Assembly (NCBI GenBank): GCA_937995875.1
Contig: CALKIW010000058.1
Location: 1 to 8,036, forward strand
Reading direction: 5' to 3'
Length of the DNA: 8,036 bases
From: an uncultured Bacteroidales bacterium
GTDB lineage: Bacteria > Bacteroidota > Bacteroidia > Bacteroidales > Bacteroidaceae
The position numbers were made by a program, and so were the translations under genes. Under the pieces are notes generated by a model. It was not told the DNA's origin and made no database searches. It saw only the letters and a program-made list of their open reading frames with translations. This document shows positions 6,605-8,036 of this stretch, piece after piece. Each line of letters begins with the position of its first letter. Within the stretch, counting starts at the first letter, position 1.

Positions 6605-7165
6605 ATGGAAAAAATAGAAAGAGACAGTTTCATCGTCTATCGCTCCTATTGGGAGGGGTTAAAGCGTATGGACAAAGATGTGCAATGTGAGGTCTATAAT
6701 GCCATTATGGAATATGGCTTTACGGGCAATGTTCCCGAAATGTCGCCAATAGCCGAGGGGATATTCATACTGATGAAGCCCAATATAGATGTCAGTATCA
6801 CCCGGTACAAGAACGGTCGGAAAGGTGGCAGTGTATCAGCCTCCAAACGGAGCGTAAGTAAGGCTAAGGCTAAGGCTAAGCAAATGACCTATGACGATGA
6901 GATAAAGGAAATGCTGGAGAATAAACAGTGGAATGAGCCTGTATGTATGCAACTGAAGATTACCAGTAAGGAGTTCAAACATCGTATGGATGAATTCTCA
7001 ACACACTTGAAATGCACAATGGATGGTGTGGGGCATGAAAGTATTGGCGATGCGCACAGGCATTTCATATCGTGGATGAACAAGAAGTATCCTGTTCAGA
7101 ACGCACCAGAAGAGAATGAGCCGGATTACACCTATACAGGCGGATTTGGTGGGCAGGATGTGTAA
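6605..7165 (+). CDS. DUF6291-domain replication-type protein (putative initiator/organizer)
   Basis: A 186-residue two-part protein. Residues about 6-76 fit DUF6291: SFIVYRSYWEGL (8-19), EVYNAIMEYGFTG (29-41), ILMKPNID (55-62) and RYKNGRKGG (67-75). A linker with Lys-Ala repeats (86-92) leads to a second helical domain (about 95-161) with HFISWMNKKY at 153-162, like the C-terminal domain common in such Bacteroidota proteins. The tail, DYTYTGGFGGQDV, is also typical. Proteins with this layout usually sit directly before a DnaC-like loader, as here, so a DnaD-like or origin-binding replication role is likely but inferred. The start is one base after the upstream stop. Confidence 0.82.
   Translation: MEKIERDSFIVYRSYWEGLKRMDKDVQCEVYNAIMEYGFTGNVPEMSPIAEGIFILMKPNIDVSITRYKNGRKGGSVSASKRSVSKAKAKAKQMTYDDEIKEMLENKQWNEPVCMQLKITSKEFKHRMDEFSTHLKCTMDGVGHESIGDAHRHFISWMNKKYPVQNAPEENEPDYTYTGGFGGQDV
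6859..6880 (+). repeat. Short tandem hexamer repeat TAAGGC inside the DUF6291 gene
   Basis: Three perfect copies of TAAGGC plus a fourth partial copy (TAAG). In frame they encode alternating Lys and Ala in the linker between the two domains (residues 86-92). Because the unit is six bases, gain or loss of copies would lengthen or shorten the linker without shifting the frame. A role as iteron-like origin DNA is possible but not shown. Confidence 0.8.
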
Positions 7166-7182
7166 CCAATAACAAAATTTAT

Positions 7183-8034
7183 ATGAGCCAATATCCTAAA
7201 ACTCTGATTGATGCGCTTGCCGTATATCACAAACAACCCACCGGCAATGTCGATTGGGACCAGGCAGTTCTTGCTGCTTGCAGAAACAACGAGAAGTCGG
7301 CTCCTACTTGGTTGTCGCTTCATGATGTAGCATTGAAAGTACATAAAGACATAGAAAATGCACGACTTGCATCCTATAATCTGCAGGATGAAGGGATATA
7401 TAAAGCGCATGCGAATTTACTGCTCTATATTGCAAACAAAATCGTGCTTGCACGGCAGCGCCGCCAGTTCATTATTGATGATAACAATCGTGACATCATA
7501 CGTTTTCTGCTCTACTATTTCAATGGTTGCCCACTTGCAGAAGATGTCTTTCCCGGTCGTGGCTACAAACTTCACAAGAATATAATGCTTCAGGGCGGTG
7601 TCGGTGTCGGAAAGACTATGCTCATGCAACTGTTTTCGGAATATCTCCACCGAATACGCTCACCGCATTTTTTCTACAATGTGTCCGTAACGCAGATGGT
7701 AAATTACTACACCTTGCACAACAACCTCGACCGCTTTACTTTTAATGAGGAGGAAAACAGAGGATTTCAATGTACGCCCGTGAACATCTGTCTCAACGAC
7801 ATCGGCATACAGGATAGGACTTTCTTTGGAATGGACACGGGATTGCTTACCGATGAGTTCCTACATGCACGCAACGAAATTTGGACACAATATGGCAAGT
7901 GTGGCCATCTTACAACCAATCTCGATGACAAAGCCTTGCGCAAACGCTTTGAGCGTAACGATGGCTTCGGACGATTGATAGACAGGTTTAAGACTTATAA
8001 TATAATTCCAATGGGTGGCACAAGCCGTCGATAA
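7183..8034 (+). CDS. DnaC-like AAA+ ATPase, putative replicative helicase loader
   Basis: A complete 283-residue protein. The N-terminal part (about 1-130) is helical and would bind the helicase. The AAA+ domain has Walker A GGVGVGKT at 138-145, a Walker B block ICLNDIG at 202-208, sensor 1 LTTN ending at N246, and RLIDRF (264-269) leading to a basic GTSRR end. That end corresponds to the closing arginine region of DnaC/IstB-type ATPases. Such proteins load the hexameric helicase onto single-stranded DNA, here presumably after the DUF6291 protein marks the site. The Walker B carries Asn-Asp where DnaC-type loaders have Asp-Glu or Asp-Asp. It starts 17 bases after the upstream gene in an AT-rich leader. 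IstB-like transposition ATPases share the fold, but no transposase is present. Confidence 0.88.
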   Translation: MSQYPKTLIDALAVYHKQPTGNVDWDQAVLAACRNNEKSAPTWLSLHDVALKVHKDIENARLASYNLQDEGIYKAHANLLLYIANKIVLARQRRQFIIDDNNRDIIRFLLYYFNGCPLAEDVFPGRGYKLHKNIMLQGGVGVGKTMLMQLFSEYLHRIRSPHFFYNVSVTQMVNYYTLHNNLDRFTFNEEENRGFQCTPVNICLNDIGIQDRTFFGMDTGLLTDEFLHARNEIWTQYGKCGHLTTNLDDKALRKRFERNDGFGRLIDRFKTYNIIPMGGTSRR

Positions 8035-8036
8035 CA

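Noticed and set aside
6190..6633. 147-codon open frame on the - strand
   Set aside because: It lies fully opposite the DUF1064 nuclease gene and parts of its neighbours, and has no recognisable motif. It is an antisense shadow.
7183..8034. AAA+ protein as an IstB transposition helper
   Set aside because: The fold is shared, but there is no IstA transposase or terminal inverted repeat, and the gene directly follows a DUF6291 replication-type gene, which fits a helicase loader.
1..8036. Anti-phage defence system, CRISPR array or toxin-antitoxin pair
   Set aside because: The SNF2 helicase and nucleases can occur in defence islands. Here they are interleaved with RecT, HU, DUF6291 and a helicase loader in one operon, which fits phage recombination and replication better. 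No spaced repeats or toxin-like pair were seen.

Overview
The window holds thirteen protein-coding genes, all on the + strand and packed almost end to end. Several junctions overlap (ATGA at 3243-3246, 3902-3905 and 5510-5513) and the largest gap is 27 bases, so this looks like one long co-transcribed early block. It most resembles the recombination and replication region of a temperate phage or prophage of the Bacteroidota (Bacteroides/Prevotella-like gut or oral bacteria). The reasons are protein families largely seen in that phylum (DUF4494, DUF6291), mostly AT-rich leaders without Shine-Dalgarno sites, and the order RecT, exonuclease, SNF2 helicase, HU, nuclease, replication protein, helicase loader. 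No integrase, repressor or structural gene lies in the window, so phage, prophage and integrative element cannot be told apart here.

Layout. Positions 1-598 hold the tail of an unidentified gene, a small two-helix membrane protein and a small excisionase-like helix-turn-helix protein. Positions 626-5368 form a recombination module: a RecT single-strand annealing protein, a 400-residue coiled-coil protein, a small acidic protein, a divergent RecE-like PD-(D/E)XK nuclease and a SNF2-family ATPase. Positions 5340-6242 carry a tiny basic protein, an HU-like protein and a DUF4494 protein. Positions 6232-8034 hold a DUF1064 putative nuclease, a DUF6291 replication-type protein and a DnaC-like AAA+ helicase loader whose stop codon lies two bases before the window end.

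How the genes probably work together (inference from families): the nuclease would resect double-strand ends, RecT would coat and anneal the single strand, and the SNF2 motor would remodel DNA or protein-DNA complexes. The DUF6291 protein and the loader would then recruit a replicative helicase. HU and the DUF1064 nuclease would serve DNA architecture and the processing of branched DNA or other intermediates. The roles of the coiled-coil, acidic and DUF4494 proteins cannot be read from sequence.

Most of the window is an ordinary module of its kind. The points most worth checking are altered motif residues in the RecE-like nuclease and in the Walker B of the loader, an SSB-like acidic end on RecT, a hexamer repeat inside the putative initiator gene, and a recurring ACTATG start context that contrasts with a single strong Shine-Dalgarno site. 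I saw no RNA gene, CRISPR array, insertion sequence or convincing terminator or promoter.
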